DNA of 29,964 nt from Opitutia bacterium UBA7441 (GTDB lineage: Bacteria; Verrucomicrobiota; Verrucomicrobiia; Opitutales; Coraliomargaritaceae): positions 1-29,964 of the forward strand of contig DLQD01000121.1 in NCBI GenBank assembly GCA_002480015.1, read 5' to 3'. Numbering within the stretch: the stretch's first letter is position 1; each line of letters begins with the position of its first letter. This document shows, piece after piece, positions 1 through 8,252 of the stretch. The translations under genes and the position numbers were made by a program. The notes beneath the pieces were generated by a model, which ran no database searches, had not been told where the DNA came from, and saw only the letters and a list, made by a program, of their open reading frames with translations.

Positions 1-1379
1 GTCCAGATCCAGCCGTAATCGACTTCATTGAAAACAATCCAATGGGTGATCCAGCCGTGGCATTTATCGGGGCGACTGTAGCGCTCCGCGAGGAAGGATA
101 CCACTGCGCGGTAGAGGTCGCTGCCGGCTGCGGTGGTCAAGTTGGCCATCGAGTAAATTCCGGCGCTGTTGTATTCTGGATGGACCAAGGTTTCGGCATT
201 CTTACCCACTAGGAGGATGGCACTGGTCACAATGCCCATTTCTGTCAGCTGACGGATGTTTTTGTCATGTTCCTGCACGGCCTTTGCATTGAATCGCCAG
301 GTTTTACCTTGGTGCGTGTACTCGATGGTTTCTGAATTTGGACTGAGATTAATGAGCCCGCCGAGCTCAATGTTCACTGTGGATGCAGTAATGCCCAAGT
401 CGCTTAGGTCGTCTTCATAAATACCCTCTTTGTAGGTGATGCCGCCCAGGCCTTTTTTATTTGCCGGTCGTAGCCGGGGGGTGTCGCGCTCTGCCGCGCC
501 ACTTAGATCAGTTGCCCAAATGGCAGGGCTAAGGAGTGATGTGGTTTCACCGTTGGGATCGGGTTGTGCGAGCGCATAGCGGTTGGCGATGCGATCATGT
601 CCATCTACGAGGTAGCGAGGAAGGAGGATGGTGTAGTCGCCTCCGATGCTGTCCGTGGTTAGAATCGTGCCCTGCTTGGGGTTCCACGGGTCCTCGTGAG
701 GCAGGTATTCGATGAGGTGGATGGGACTTTTTGTCGGATTATCGATATGGCCCGAGATCTTAATATGCGCACGCTGCACTGCTACCTCGGTGATGTGCGT
801 GGGCCAGTTGTCCTTGTGAATATAGGCTTCGATGGTTTCGGCGGTGGCGAGCTTACGTGCCTGGATGGCCTCGGCTTCAGCCGCATTCATCTGCTCCTCT
901 TTATTCGGTGCCCGTAGATGTAGGTTGCGCAATTGTACCTGCAATCCGGGCCTGCGGCCGATGTCGATACGAATCACGCCGTCTTGAGGGGTCCATTTGC
1001 CTTTCGTGCCCGTTTTTAAATCAATCGCATAGGGTTGCCATGCTTCTGCTTTCGGGAGCGAGCCGCCTTCGAGTTGACGGCTTTGGCTCCAGTTCGGTTG
1101 CTTCGCGCTGCGCGCGTAGAAGACTTCAAGGAAATCGACGCCATCAGGGCAGAAGTATTCAAACGCTAAAATGCTGGCAGCCTCATCGTCATGGGACGCT
1201 GCCGCACTTGTAAAAATGATGTATGGATCATCACCAGTGGTGCGTAGTTCGATTTGTTGATCGTCAGCTTGTGTCAATTTGATATCGTGACTAGATTCGC
1301 TACTAAGCTGTAGTGTGCGTCCAGTCAGTATAGAGCTAGTCAAGAGGAGTAGGGCGAGTAGGCGGGATAATTTTCTCAT
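1..1379 (-). CDS. DUF5722-type secreted glycosidase-like protein (N-terminal part, runs off the left edge)
   Basis: The minus strand is open from an ATG at 1379 to the window edge, giving 459 codons with no stop. The product begins MRKLSRLLALLLLTSS, a signal peptide, followed by a beta-rich region (about residues 25-150) resembling a carbohydrate-binding sandwich. A second part contains GITYKEGIYEDDLSDLGI, TWRFNAKAVQEHD, LVHPEYNSAGIYSM and, at the cut end, HWIVFNEVDYGWIW. This order matches my memory of the DUF5722 family, which accompanies sulfatases and glycosidases in Bacteroidota and Verrucomicrobiota loci. The Asn-Glu of the NEV motif resembles the acid/base position of clan GH-A TIM barrels, but a catalytic role is inference. 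The rest of the barrel lies outside the window. An AAGAA-N4-TTCTT site lies 79 bp upstream, shared with the divergent gene. No specific activity can be assigned. Confidence 0.7.
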   Translation of the reverse strand, partial: MRKLSRLLALLLLTSSILTGRTLQLSSESSHDIKLTQADDQQIELRTTGDDPYIIFTSAAASHDDEAASILAFEYFCPDGVDFLEVFYARSAKQPNWSQSRQLEGGSLPKAEAWQPYAIDLKTGTKGKWTPQDGVIRIDIGRRPGLQVQLRNLHLRAPNKEEQMNAAEAEAIQARKLATAETIEAYIHKDNWPTHITEVAVQRAHIKISGHIDNPTKSPIHLIEYLPHEDPWNPKQGTILTTDSIGGDYTILLPRYLVDGHDRIANRYALAQPDPNGETTSLLSPAIWATDLSGAAERDTPRLRPANKKGLGGITYKEGIYEDDLSDLGITASTVNIELGGLINLSPNSETIEYTHQGKTWRFNAKAVQEHDKNIRQLTEMGIVTSAILLVGKNAETLVHPEYNSAGIYSMANLTTAAGSDLYRAVVSFLAERYSRPDKCHGWITHWIVFNEVDYGWIW

Positions 1380-1458
1380 TAATAGGATGAAATGGATTAA
1401 AATATATAAGCGCACTTGTTCTGCGAATATTTTAACATCGCAACCAGCACCACTTGAC

Positions 1459-1472
1459 AAGAAAGGATTCTT
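1459..1472. promoter_or_regulatory. Putative operator AAGAAAGGATTCTT between divergent units
   Basis: An exact AAGAA-N4-TTCTT palindrome lies in the 144-bp divergent intergenic region between the DUF5722-type gene and the Verru_Chthon A-like gene. TTGACA hexamers flank it on both strands: 1454-1459 on plus, and 1484-1489 read on minus, the latter 11 bp from the palindrome. The same motif recurs at 10147, 17330, 19273, 22373 and 24071, always upstream of a gene. A regulator-binding site is inferred from recurrence and position. Confidence 0.7.
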
Positions 1473-1523
1473 AATGCAGCTTTTGTCAATCCACTTCGAC
1501 TTTTTCTTCTAACCTACCCTGTC

Positions 1524-4500
1524 TTGAAATTTTTGACTCCAATACGTTCGCCCCAAGCAGGGTTTGCTCTCGTCATTGCGCTGTCGTTGATGGCTTTTGT
1601 ACTGGTCTTGTTATTGTCGATCACGACCTTTGTCCGAGTGGAGAGCAGTGCTGCGGGAACTCAAATTTCAAAGATAAAGGCGCAGCAAAACGCGTTGCTC
1701 GGTCTTTATGTCGCTGTTGGAGAGTTGCAGCGCACCACGGGGCCCGATCAGCGTGTGACGGCTCGGGCCGACATTTGGGATAGTGATCCTGCGACTTTGT
1801 TGGATGATGGGGTGGCCAATCCTTATTGGCTGGGAGCGTATCCGAGCGTGCAAGTCGGTAACGAAGGCCAGACTTTGGAGAACTTACGAGTTTGGGCAAC
1901 CGACCGCACTAATGCGAATCGTGTTCATTGGTTGGTGTCCTCGCGTGTGGCGCTAGATTCCGGTGCAGTGGATCCGGTGGTCACAGATGCAGTTACGCTC
2001 AATGGTGGCAGCGCGAACGATGTGGTCACCGTTGCGACCTTTAATGATAATGCGGGTACGCCGGTAGTCGTCCGTGCAGGCAAGCTGGATGTGATGGATC
2101 GAAGCGATTCTGTCGCTGGGCGCTATGGTTGGTGGGTTGCTGACGAGAATGCGAAGTTCAGAATCAATCAAGTCAAAGAGGTGACAGTGCTAGATAGCCA
2201 AGCGTTTGAGCCGCGTTGGTCGTTAATGGCACCGCTGCAGTCGAACCCTTCTATTATTTCTGAACTAAGCTCGTTTGATCTCCGCGATTCGACCCAGCAA
2301 CTCAAACTATCGCGCACGAGCTCGCGCTACAGTTTCTCATTAATTGATGCTGCTTGGGAAGATTGGACAAAGGAGAATGCGAATGACTTTACCGTGCTTT
2401 CTCAATCATTACCGGTGGATGTGACACAGGGGCGACTAAAGGAAGATTTGTCCGTATATTTAGGATCAAATGCCAGCGGACTGAATGATACGGATAACAT
2501 CGTTCGCGGCGCACCAGAGGATATACATTACAATGGACGATTTGATAACTTGTCTTCTGCCTTGGATTACAACGATGCTCGTTTGCCGAAGTTTGGTTTG
2601 ATTAAAAGTTGGTATGAGTCAGGCATGAAGATAGACGGCTTTTCTGGTGGAGTAGCTCAACAGCCGCGACCGCATACTGTTGATCAGCACGGGCTACATC
2701 CAGTGATTATGCGAACCGCCGTCTATTATGGCATGGCATTTAAAGTGGATGCCTCGGGTACTGTGTATCCCGTCTATTTAATCTACCCAAAATTTGTCTT
2801 ATGGAATCCGCATAATGTGCCGATTGCTCCAGCGAAGTATGTGATCCAAGTCCGTTCTTACACGACCTTGAATGCGCAGACCAACGTAGGTGGGATCGAT
2901 TTTGGTGCCCGCAATGTATCACAAGATTTTAATTATCGAGGCAATTATGTGAAGGGTGCCAATAGTTTTGCGCATTTTAATTGGGCGAACCCCGGCAACC
3001 CGAAAGGGCTGAAACGTGATCCTGATGATTCGTATCCGTATTTAAGCTTTGTGATTGATAACGATGGATTTGCTCCAGGCGAAACGCTTTACTATTCCGC
3101 GCGCGATAAGCACCCGGGCAGTGAGTATGTGAATACCGATATTGAGTACTTTGAAACGAACTACTCAAGTTCCGACTTTTTAGATCACAACATACTGACG
3201 AATGAGAACGAAGGTTCATTTGGCTTCTTCTATATTGTTGCAAATCAGCCGATCACTCCACTGCCTGCAAACCCCGGCGACCCCGTGCCTACAACTTCAG
3301 ATACCGATATCCTTCGTGCCGCCTTTTATTTTCGAGATACTTCGACGCCACCGGTTGGCGTTGTGGAGCCTAGTCTGACAACCAAATTGTATTCAGTCAG
3401 AGATACAGGTAAGTTGGAATTACTCGAATTTATAGATCTCAGTGCGGATACACTTGATGCGCCTGTGGTCGATTGGGAGCACATTGCATCCGAAGGCTGG
3501 AGTAAGCAAAGTGCATATAATCCGCTCACACAAGAGGCAGAATTCAGAAGTTTAAATCAAATTCGGACAGATCCGTTTCTCGCCGATTATATCCGAGGGC
3601 ATGGCTACTTTATTGCGCCTACTAGCACGGTCGGCAGTGTGAATAAAATGCGCCTTTTTGCGCGCCACAATTTAGCGGTAAGTGAGAAAACAATGGTCGA
3701 TTCATTGATCTCAGCAGTCGATGAAGGCCGCATCTATGCCGATTCGATACCCTCGCGCAATTGGTTTGATGGGGCGGCCTTTCCGACGGACATCCCTGCC
3801 GACGGTGCGTATGCAGGAGTGCTTAGTTCTGGCTATGATACACCTGGAGGCTTTGGCTTGTATCAAAATAGCAGCAGTTTTACGCAAAGCACAGTTTACC
3901 CCCTTTACGATTCCGTGCGCAGTGAGACAGGCTTACTCTCGCTTGGCTTTTTGAAGAATGTTAACTTCAGTCAATTTTCTTGGCAGCCTTCATTTGCATT
4001 TGGTAATTCAGAAGCACATACTCATGTTTCGCGCAATGCCGTGCGCACAACACTTGGCGGCACAAAATATTATGATCTGTCTTATCTTTTAAACGAATCC
4101 CTATGGGATCGTTTCTTTGTTTCAACGATTCCTCAAGTAGGCGGGGGAGGATTAAGTGAGGCGGTTACTTTGCCCAATTTGCGTAATCGACTCGTGGCAA
4201 ATGCGGATGGGACGTTTCCTGATGTGGCCGATTTACGGAGCTCTATTTCAGGTTTCGAAAAAGCCGCGGCCAATGTAGTCGTTGAAGGCGGATTTAATGT
4301 GAATTCAACTTCAGTTGATGCCTGGCGAATGTTTTTGGCATCCCATCTTGGAGAATCGGTAATCACTGAAGAGGGAACCTTGAGTAATACAATTGATCGT
4401 GCACCAATGACCTCAAAAGCCTATCCGCTTCTAGCAGAGACCGCTGTAGTGAATACCGGTTCGCCTGAAGTATGGTCGGCTTTGCGCGCATTGACTGCTG

Positions 4501-5081
4501 CGGAAATTGATTTGCTGGCAAATGCAATCGTCACCGAGATTAAGCTGCGCGGCCCATTTCTATCTTTGGCAGACTTTGTGAATCGCCGCCTAATCCCAAA
4601 TGCGTCCGACCGTAATGCGGATTTCTTTGGTCTGAAAGGGACGTTGCAAGCAGCCATTGACAAAGTTTCTACGGTAGCAGGAAGCAATCTAAACGAAGCG
4701 TTTTATCAAGGAGCGACAGGGCTCAATTCAGGTGATGAGCCTGACAATGCCAATTATTCCGAGCACGAGCGGGGGATGCCTAGCAGTGAAGCTGGCACGC
4801 GAATGTTTGGTGTTCCCGGTTATTTGTCGCAGGCGGATATCTTGTCTGCATTGGGTCCGCAGATGACGGTTCGTGGAGATACTTTTACGGTTCGCGCATA
4901 TGGTGAATCGCTCACGAGCGTGTCGGGCAAGGTCGATGCGAAAGTCTGGTGTGAAGCGGTCGTGCAGCGCATCGCAGCGCCAGTTGTACCGGGCAATTCG
5001 ATTGTCAGCCCCACCGGAGCGTTTGGTCGACAATATAAAATTGTCAGTGTTCGATGGATTAATGAAGGCGAGTTGCTCTAA
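1524..5081 (+). CDS. Verru_Chthon cassette protein A-like giant pseudopilin
   Basis: This 1185-residue product starts at a TTG; no in-frame ATG is nearby and no clear Shine-Dalgarno is seen. The N-terminus has a prepilin-like layout: a short polar leader, QAGFALVIALSLMAF, then a hydrophobic helix ending near residue 40. The large body is beta-rich. Near the C-terminus, LTAAEIDLLANAIV and RGPFLSLADFVNRR are segments I associate with Verru_Chthon cassette protein A (TIGR02600 type), a Verrucomicrobia-specific family of pilin-like proteins. I infer processing by a prepilin peptidase and a periplasmic or surface location as part of a pseudopilus-like assembly. It leads a plus-strand series whose next gene starts 2 bp after its stop and which continues into GH78 and a sulfatase. 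Companion cassette proteins B, C and D are not in the window. The molecular function of the family is not established. Confidence 0.62.
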   Translation: MKFLTPIRSPQAGFALVIALSLMAFVLVLLLSITTFVRVESSAAGTQISKIKAQQNALLGLYVAVGELQRTTGPDQRVTARADIWDSDPATLLDDGVANPYWLGAYPSVQVGNEGQTLENLRVWATDRTNANRVHWLVSSRVALDSGAVDPVVTDAVTLNGGSANDVVTVATFNDNAGTPVVVRAGKLDVMDRSDSVAGRYGWWVADENAKFRINQVKEVTVLDSQAFEPRWSLMAPLQSNPSIISELSSFDLRDSTQQLKLSRTSSRYSFSLIDAAWEDWTKENANDFTVLSQSLPVDVTQGRLKEDLSVYLGSNASGLNDTDNIVRGAPEDIHYNGRFDNLSSALDYNDARLPKFGLIKSWYESGMKIDGFSGGVAQQPRPHTVDQHGLHPVIMRTAVYYGMAFKVDASGTVYPVYLIYPKFVLWNPHNVPIAPAKYVIQVRSYTTLNAQTNVGGIDFGARNVSQDFNYRGNYVKGANSFAHFNWANPGNPKGLKRDPDDSYPYLSFVIDNDGFAPGETLYYSARDKHPGSEYVNTDIEYFETNYSSSDFLDHNILTNENEGSFGFFYIVANQPITPLPANPGDPVPTTSDTDILRAAFYFRDTSTPPVGVVEPSLTTKLYSVRDTGKLELLEFIDLSADTLDAPVVDWEHIASEGWSKQSAYNPLTQEAEFRSLNQIRTDPFLADYIRGHGYFIAPTSTVGSVNKMRLFARHNLAVSEKTMVDSLISAVDEGRIYADSIPSRNWFDGAAFPTDIPADGAYAGVLSSGYDTPGGFGLYQNSSSFTQSTVYPLYDSVRSETGLLSLGFLKNVNFSQFSWQPSFAFGNSEAHTHVSRNAVRTTLGGTKYYDLSYLLNESLWDRFFVSTIPQVGGGGLSEAVTLPNLRNRLVANADGTFPDVADLRSSISGFEKAAANVVVEGGFNVNSTSVDAWRMFLASHLGESVITEEGTLSNTIDRAPMTSKAYPLLAETAVVNTGSPEVWSALRALTAAEIDLLANAIVTEIKLRGPFLSLADFVNRRLIPNASDRNADFFGLKGTLQAAIDKVSTVAGSNLNEAFYQGATGLNSGDEPDNANYSEHERGMPSSEAGTRMFGVPGYLSQADILSALGPQMTVRGDTFTVRAYGESLTSVSGKVDAKVWCEAVVQRIAAPVVPGNSIVSPTGAFGRQYKIVSVRWINEGELL

Positions 5082-5083
5082 AA

Positions 5084-5839
5084 ATGAAAGTTATTATCAC
5101 CTTACTTATTACCTCAGTACTACTCGGCTTACTTGCAAATGCTCAGGATAACCTAGCACCCGCAGAAATGGATTTAGTCGAATACTCGGATTTTCCAGCT
5201 ATGCGACATGTCGACGATCTAGGTTTTAAGATCATGGTCACTTCATTGTTTAAAGAGAATATCTACATTCGACATGATAAAGACTACAAGCGGTTGCAAC
5301 CCACGCGTGAGGCCTTGAGCCAGACGCACTATTACGATGGTGCCAGTCCGATTGTTTTTTACCGAAAAGGCTTAGATGAAGAGGGCAAGGAAGTCTTTGT
5401 CTCCTGCGGTGAGGCCAGTTTTTCCAGTGGCACAAAAGATATCATCCTAGCAATGCGACAAAATGGTCAGACTTACTCCGGTGTGACGATTGATATGAGT
5501 TTAAGAGGGCAGCCTTTGAGTTCGGTTCGGTTTATCAATTTCACACCGGCAAATTTGGTGGTGTTATTGAATGACCAACAGGCAAGTTTGTTGCCAGGAG
5601 AAGATGTCGTCACTCAATTTAAGTCGGAGGAGAAGCAATATTTTAAGTTTAAAATCGGCGCGATGTATGAGGACGAAGCGAAGTTAATTTTTTCGAACCG
5701 TTATCCCTTTCGAGGCCGGATGAGGCAGCTGTTTATTGGCTATGCGGCTGGAAACGTTACCGGGAGTGATGTACCATTTCGTGTGATCAGTCACCGAGAC
5801 CGTGGCCCCGAGCCTCGTCCAGTCGGTCTATCAAATTAG
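5084..5839 (+). CDS. Small secreted protein of unknown function, coupled to the Verru_Chthon A-like gene
   Basis: This 251-residue product has a clear signal peptide, MKVIITLLITSVLLGLLANA, with predicted cleavage before QDNLAP. The mature part is a mixed alpha/beta protein without a motif I recognise. It contains repeated strand-like stretches (for example VRFINFTPANLVVLLND) and one YDGASPIVFYRKG segment. The ATG lies 2 bp after the TAA of the upstream gene, so translation is very probably coupled. This suggests the protein works with the large pseudopilin, perhaps as a periplasmic partner. GH78 follows 35 bp downstream. No enzymatic signature, metal site or membrane segment apart from the signal peptide is visible. 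Function is unknown. Confidence 0.85.
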   Translation: MKVIITLLITSVLLGLLANAQDNLAPAEMDLVEYSDFPAMRHVDDLGFKIMVTSLFKENIYIRHDKDYKRLQPTREALSQTHYYDGASPIVFYRKGLDEEGKEVFVSCGEASFSSGTKDIILAMRQNGQTYSGVTIDMSLRGQPLSSVRFINFTPANLVVLLNDQQASLLPGEDVVTQFKSEEKQYFKFKIGAMYEDEAKLIFSNRYPFRGRMRQLFIGYAAGNVTGSDVPFRVISHRDRGPEPRPVGLSN

Positions 5840-5874
5840 TCGTTTCCCTTTAGCCGCTTTGCCATCTTATCTGT

Positions 5875-8199
5875 ATGACTCTATTCTCTGATCAAGCCTG
5901 CTGGCTGTCTTCATCCGCTTCAACGACTGCTGCGCCGCAAGCCGCCACTTATTTTAGGGCGAAGTTTGTGGTGCGGGCGAAAGCCGTCTCAGCCGTGCTG
6001 CGTATTTCTGGGCTCGGTGTGGTTGAGCCGTGGTTGAATGGTGAGCGTGTGGCGGATGACTTTTTCACCCCCGGGTGGAGCGACTATCGTAAGCGCGCGT
6101 ATGTCTGCGAATACGTAGTGAGTGATGCGCTACAAGCAGGTGAAAACTGCCTAGGACTCGTGCTTGCCGATGGGTGGGCAGGTGCGCCGTTTGGGCCAAA
6201 GGGGCATGCGGTCGCTTTTGCTCCGCAAACCAAGTTTGTTGCAGAGTTGGTGCTTATCTATGAGGATGGCTCCGTGCAGACAGTTGCTAGTCATGCTGAC
6301 TGGGTGTGTCGAACGGGCCCTGTGATCAAGCAATCCATCTACCATGGAGAAACCTACGATGCTCGCAAGGAGCTGAAGCAATGGTCGCACGCGCATGGCA
6401 CGGGGAGGGGGTGGCAACCAGTTCTTTGCGTGGAGGCTCCCTCGATCGAACTGAACCTCAAGAAGTGTCCTTCGGTACGTATTACTGAAACGCGTAGCCC
6501 GATTGAGCTGCGCAAGGTTCAACAGAAGTGGATTGTGGATTTTGGCCAGAACTTGGTCGGTACTTTGCGTATCCAACTTCGAAATACGAAACCCGGGCAA
6601 AAAATCGTTTTTAAATACGCGGAAATGCTGCAAGCAGATGGGGCACTGTATTTTGAGAACTTGCGCAATGCGGTCGCGACGGACATCTATATTTGTAAAG
6701 GCGCCGCTGAAGAAATCTACATGCCGCGTTTCACCTTTCACGGCTATCGATATGCTCAGATCGAGGGCCTGCGTAGCGCATTGCATGCGGAGGATGTGTC
6801 GGCATGCGTCTTGCACAATGACTTGAAGCAGACGGGGAAGTTCTCCTGTTCCGACCCACTCATCAACCAGCTGCAAAGCTGCATCGTCTGGGGGCAGCGG
6901 GGAAACTTTCTCGAAGCGCCGACGGACTGCCCGCAGCGGGATGAACGGCTCGGCTGGTCGGGCGATGCGCAGGTGTTTGTCAATACCGCTTGTTTTAATT
7001 ACGATTGTGAAGGCTTTTATCGTCAATGGATGGATGCCATGCGCGATGGGCAGCGCGCGGATGGTGCCTTTCCGGATACCGCACCCGATATTCTCGGTTG
7101 GCACGGTAATGCCGGATGGGGCGATGCGGGCATTATTGTGCCGCATGCGGTCTGGCAGCACTACGGTAGTCTGGAAATCATTCGCGAGAATTGGGATTCG
7201 ATGGTGGCCTACATGCACTTCCTCGATATGCAGGCTACCGCTTACATCCAGCCCGAGACGGTTTATGGGGATTGGTTGGCCGTCGATGCTGCGCGTCCGG
7301 AATGGTCGCCAACTCCGAAGGAATTGATTGGCACCGCCTACTATGCGCGTGATGCACAGATGATGGCGCGTATGGCTGAAGCCTTAGGAAAGCGTCAGTT
7401 GGTTAACAAGTACACGAAGTTGGCGAAGCTGATTAAGCTGGCCTTTCAAGAACGCTTTATCACGAAGACTGGCCATGTGCTCGGTGATACGCAGACCAGC
7501 TACCTGCTGGCGCTCGGGTTCGATCTGGTGCCCGAAGAATTGTTTGACGCCGCTTCCGATCATTTAGTGGCCCGCATCAAGGCCCGCAATTGGCATCTCT
7601 CGACTGGTTTTTTGGGCACGCCCTTATTGAATCCCGTGCTCAGCAAAGTCGATCGCGGAGATGTTGCCTATACCTTATTGAAGCAAGAGACCTACCCGAG
7701 CTGGTTGTATCCGATCAAGAACGGAGCGACGACCATGTGGGAGCGCTGGAACAGCTGGACCGAGGAAGCTGGTTTCGGTCCGGTTGAGATGAACTCGTTC
7801 AATCACTATGCCTACGGTGCGATTGGCGAATGGCTCTATCAGCGGGTATGCGGAATTGCGCCACATCCGGATTACCCTGGCTATGAACGAGCTGTGCTCG
7901 CCCCATTGCCGGGTGGCGGGATGTCGCATGGCGGAGGTTCGCTCGATACAAAAGCGGGGACATACGTTTCCAAGTGGAAGGTGAAAGGTTCCAAGTTCTC
8001 TTATAACGTCACCATTCCCCAAGGTGCGGACGCGGTGCTGCGTTTGCCCGCTCTAAACTGGTCACAGATCCAATTAGATGGTCGAGCTGTGCCAACAAAG
8101 TTTAGGCAAAAGTCTACTTCAAGATACGGTAAATGTGAGTTGCTGCTACCGGCCGGAAAATACCGGATCGAGATCAAGACCTATCTAGCGGATCGATAA
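5875..8199 (+). CDS. GH78-family alpha-L-rhamnosidase (cytoplasmic)
   Basis: This 774-residue product has the bacterial alpha-L-rhamnosidase layout. An N-terminal beta domain covers roughly residues 25-190 (ISGLGVVEPWLNGERV, FTPGWSDYRKRAYV). A second beta domain covers about 195-305 (WIVDFGQNLVGTLRI). The (alpha/alpha)6 catalytic barrel covers about 315-660, and a C-terminal beta domain about 665-770. The family hallmark DCPQRDERLGWSGDAQ is present; its Glu357 is the likely general acid, and Glu623 in TTMWERWNSW is a candidate general base. The family hydrolyses terminal alpha-L-rhamnose from oligosaccharides or glycosides by an inverting mechanism. No signal peptide is present (MTLFSDQACWLSS), so I place it in the cytoplasm, acting on imported desulfated fragments. 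It sits 35 bp after the small secreted protein and 53 bp before a sulfatase, consistent with one operon. Other alpha-L-deoxysugar specificity cannot be excluded. Confidence 0.93.
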   Translation: MTLFSDQACWLSSSASTTAAPQAATYFRAKFVVRAKAVSAVLRISGLGVVEPWLNGERVADDFFTPGWSDYRKRAYVCEYVVSDALQAGENCLGLVLADGWAGAPFGPKGHAVAFAPQTKFVAELVLIYEDGSVQTVASHADWVCRTGPVIKQSIYHGETYDARKELKQWSHAHGTGRGWQPVLCVEAPSIELNLKKCPSVRITETRSPIELRKVQQKWIVDFGQNLVGTLRIQLRNTKPGQKIVFKYAEMLQADGALYFENLRNAVATDIYICKGAAEEIYMPRFTFHGYRYAQIEGLRSALHAEDVSACVLHNDLKQTGKFSCSDPLINQLQSCIVWGQRGNFLEAPTDCPQRDERLGWSGDAQVFVNTACFNYDCEGFYRQWMDAMRDGQRADGAFPDTAPDILGWHGNAGWGDAGIIVPHAVWQHYGSLEIIRENWDSMVAYMHFLDMQATAYIQPETVYGDWLAVDAARPEWSPTPKELIGTAYYARDAQMMARMAEALGKRQLVNKYTKLAKLIKLAFQERFITKTGHVLGDTQTSYLLALGFDLVPEELFDAASDHLVARIKARNWHLSTGFLGTPLLNPVLSKVDRGDVAYTLLKQETYPSWLYPIKNGATTMWERWNSWTEEAGFGPVEMNSFNHYAYGAIGEWLYQRVCGIAPHPDYPGYERAVLAPLPGGGMSHGGGSLDTKAGTYVSKWKVKGSKFSYNVTIPQGADAVLRLPALNWSQIQLDGRAVPTKFRQKSTSRYGKCELLLPAGKYRIEIKTYLADR

Positions 8200-8252
8200 C
8201 TCACCAAAATATCCGTCATTCACGGCGAACCCGCGAGAATCTAAACCCATTT

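Noticed and set aside
857..1213. Plus-strand open frames in the first 1.2 kb
   Set aside because: The minus strand is open throughout from an ATG with a signal peptide and DUF5722-like motifs; the plus frames are shadows without domains.
6151..7218. Long minus-strand open frame of 355 codons opposite the GH78 gene
   Set aside because: The plus strand encodes an unmistakable rhamnosidase with full domain order and catalytic motifs; the reverse frame has no recognisable domain and reflects codon composition.
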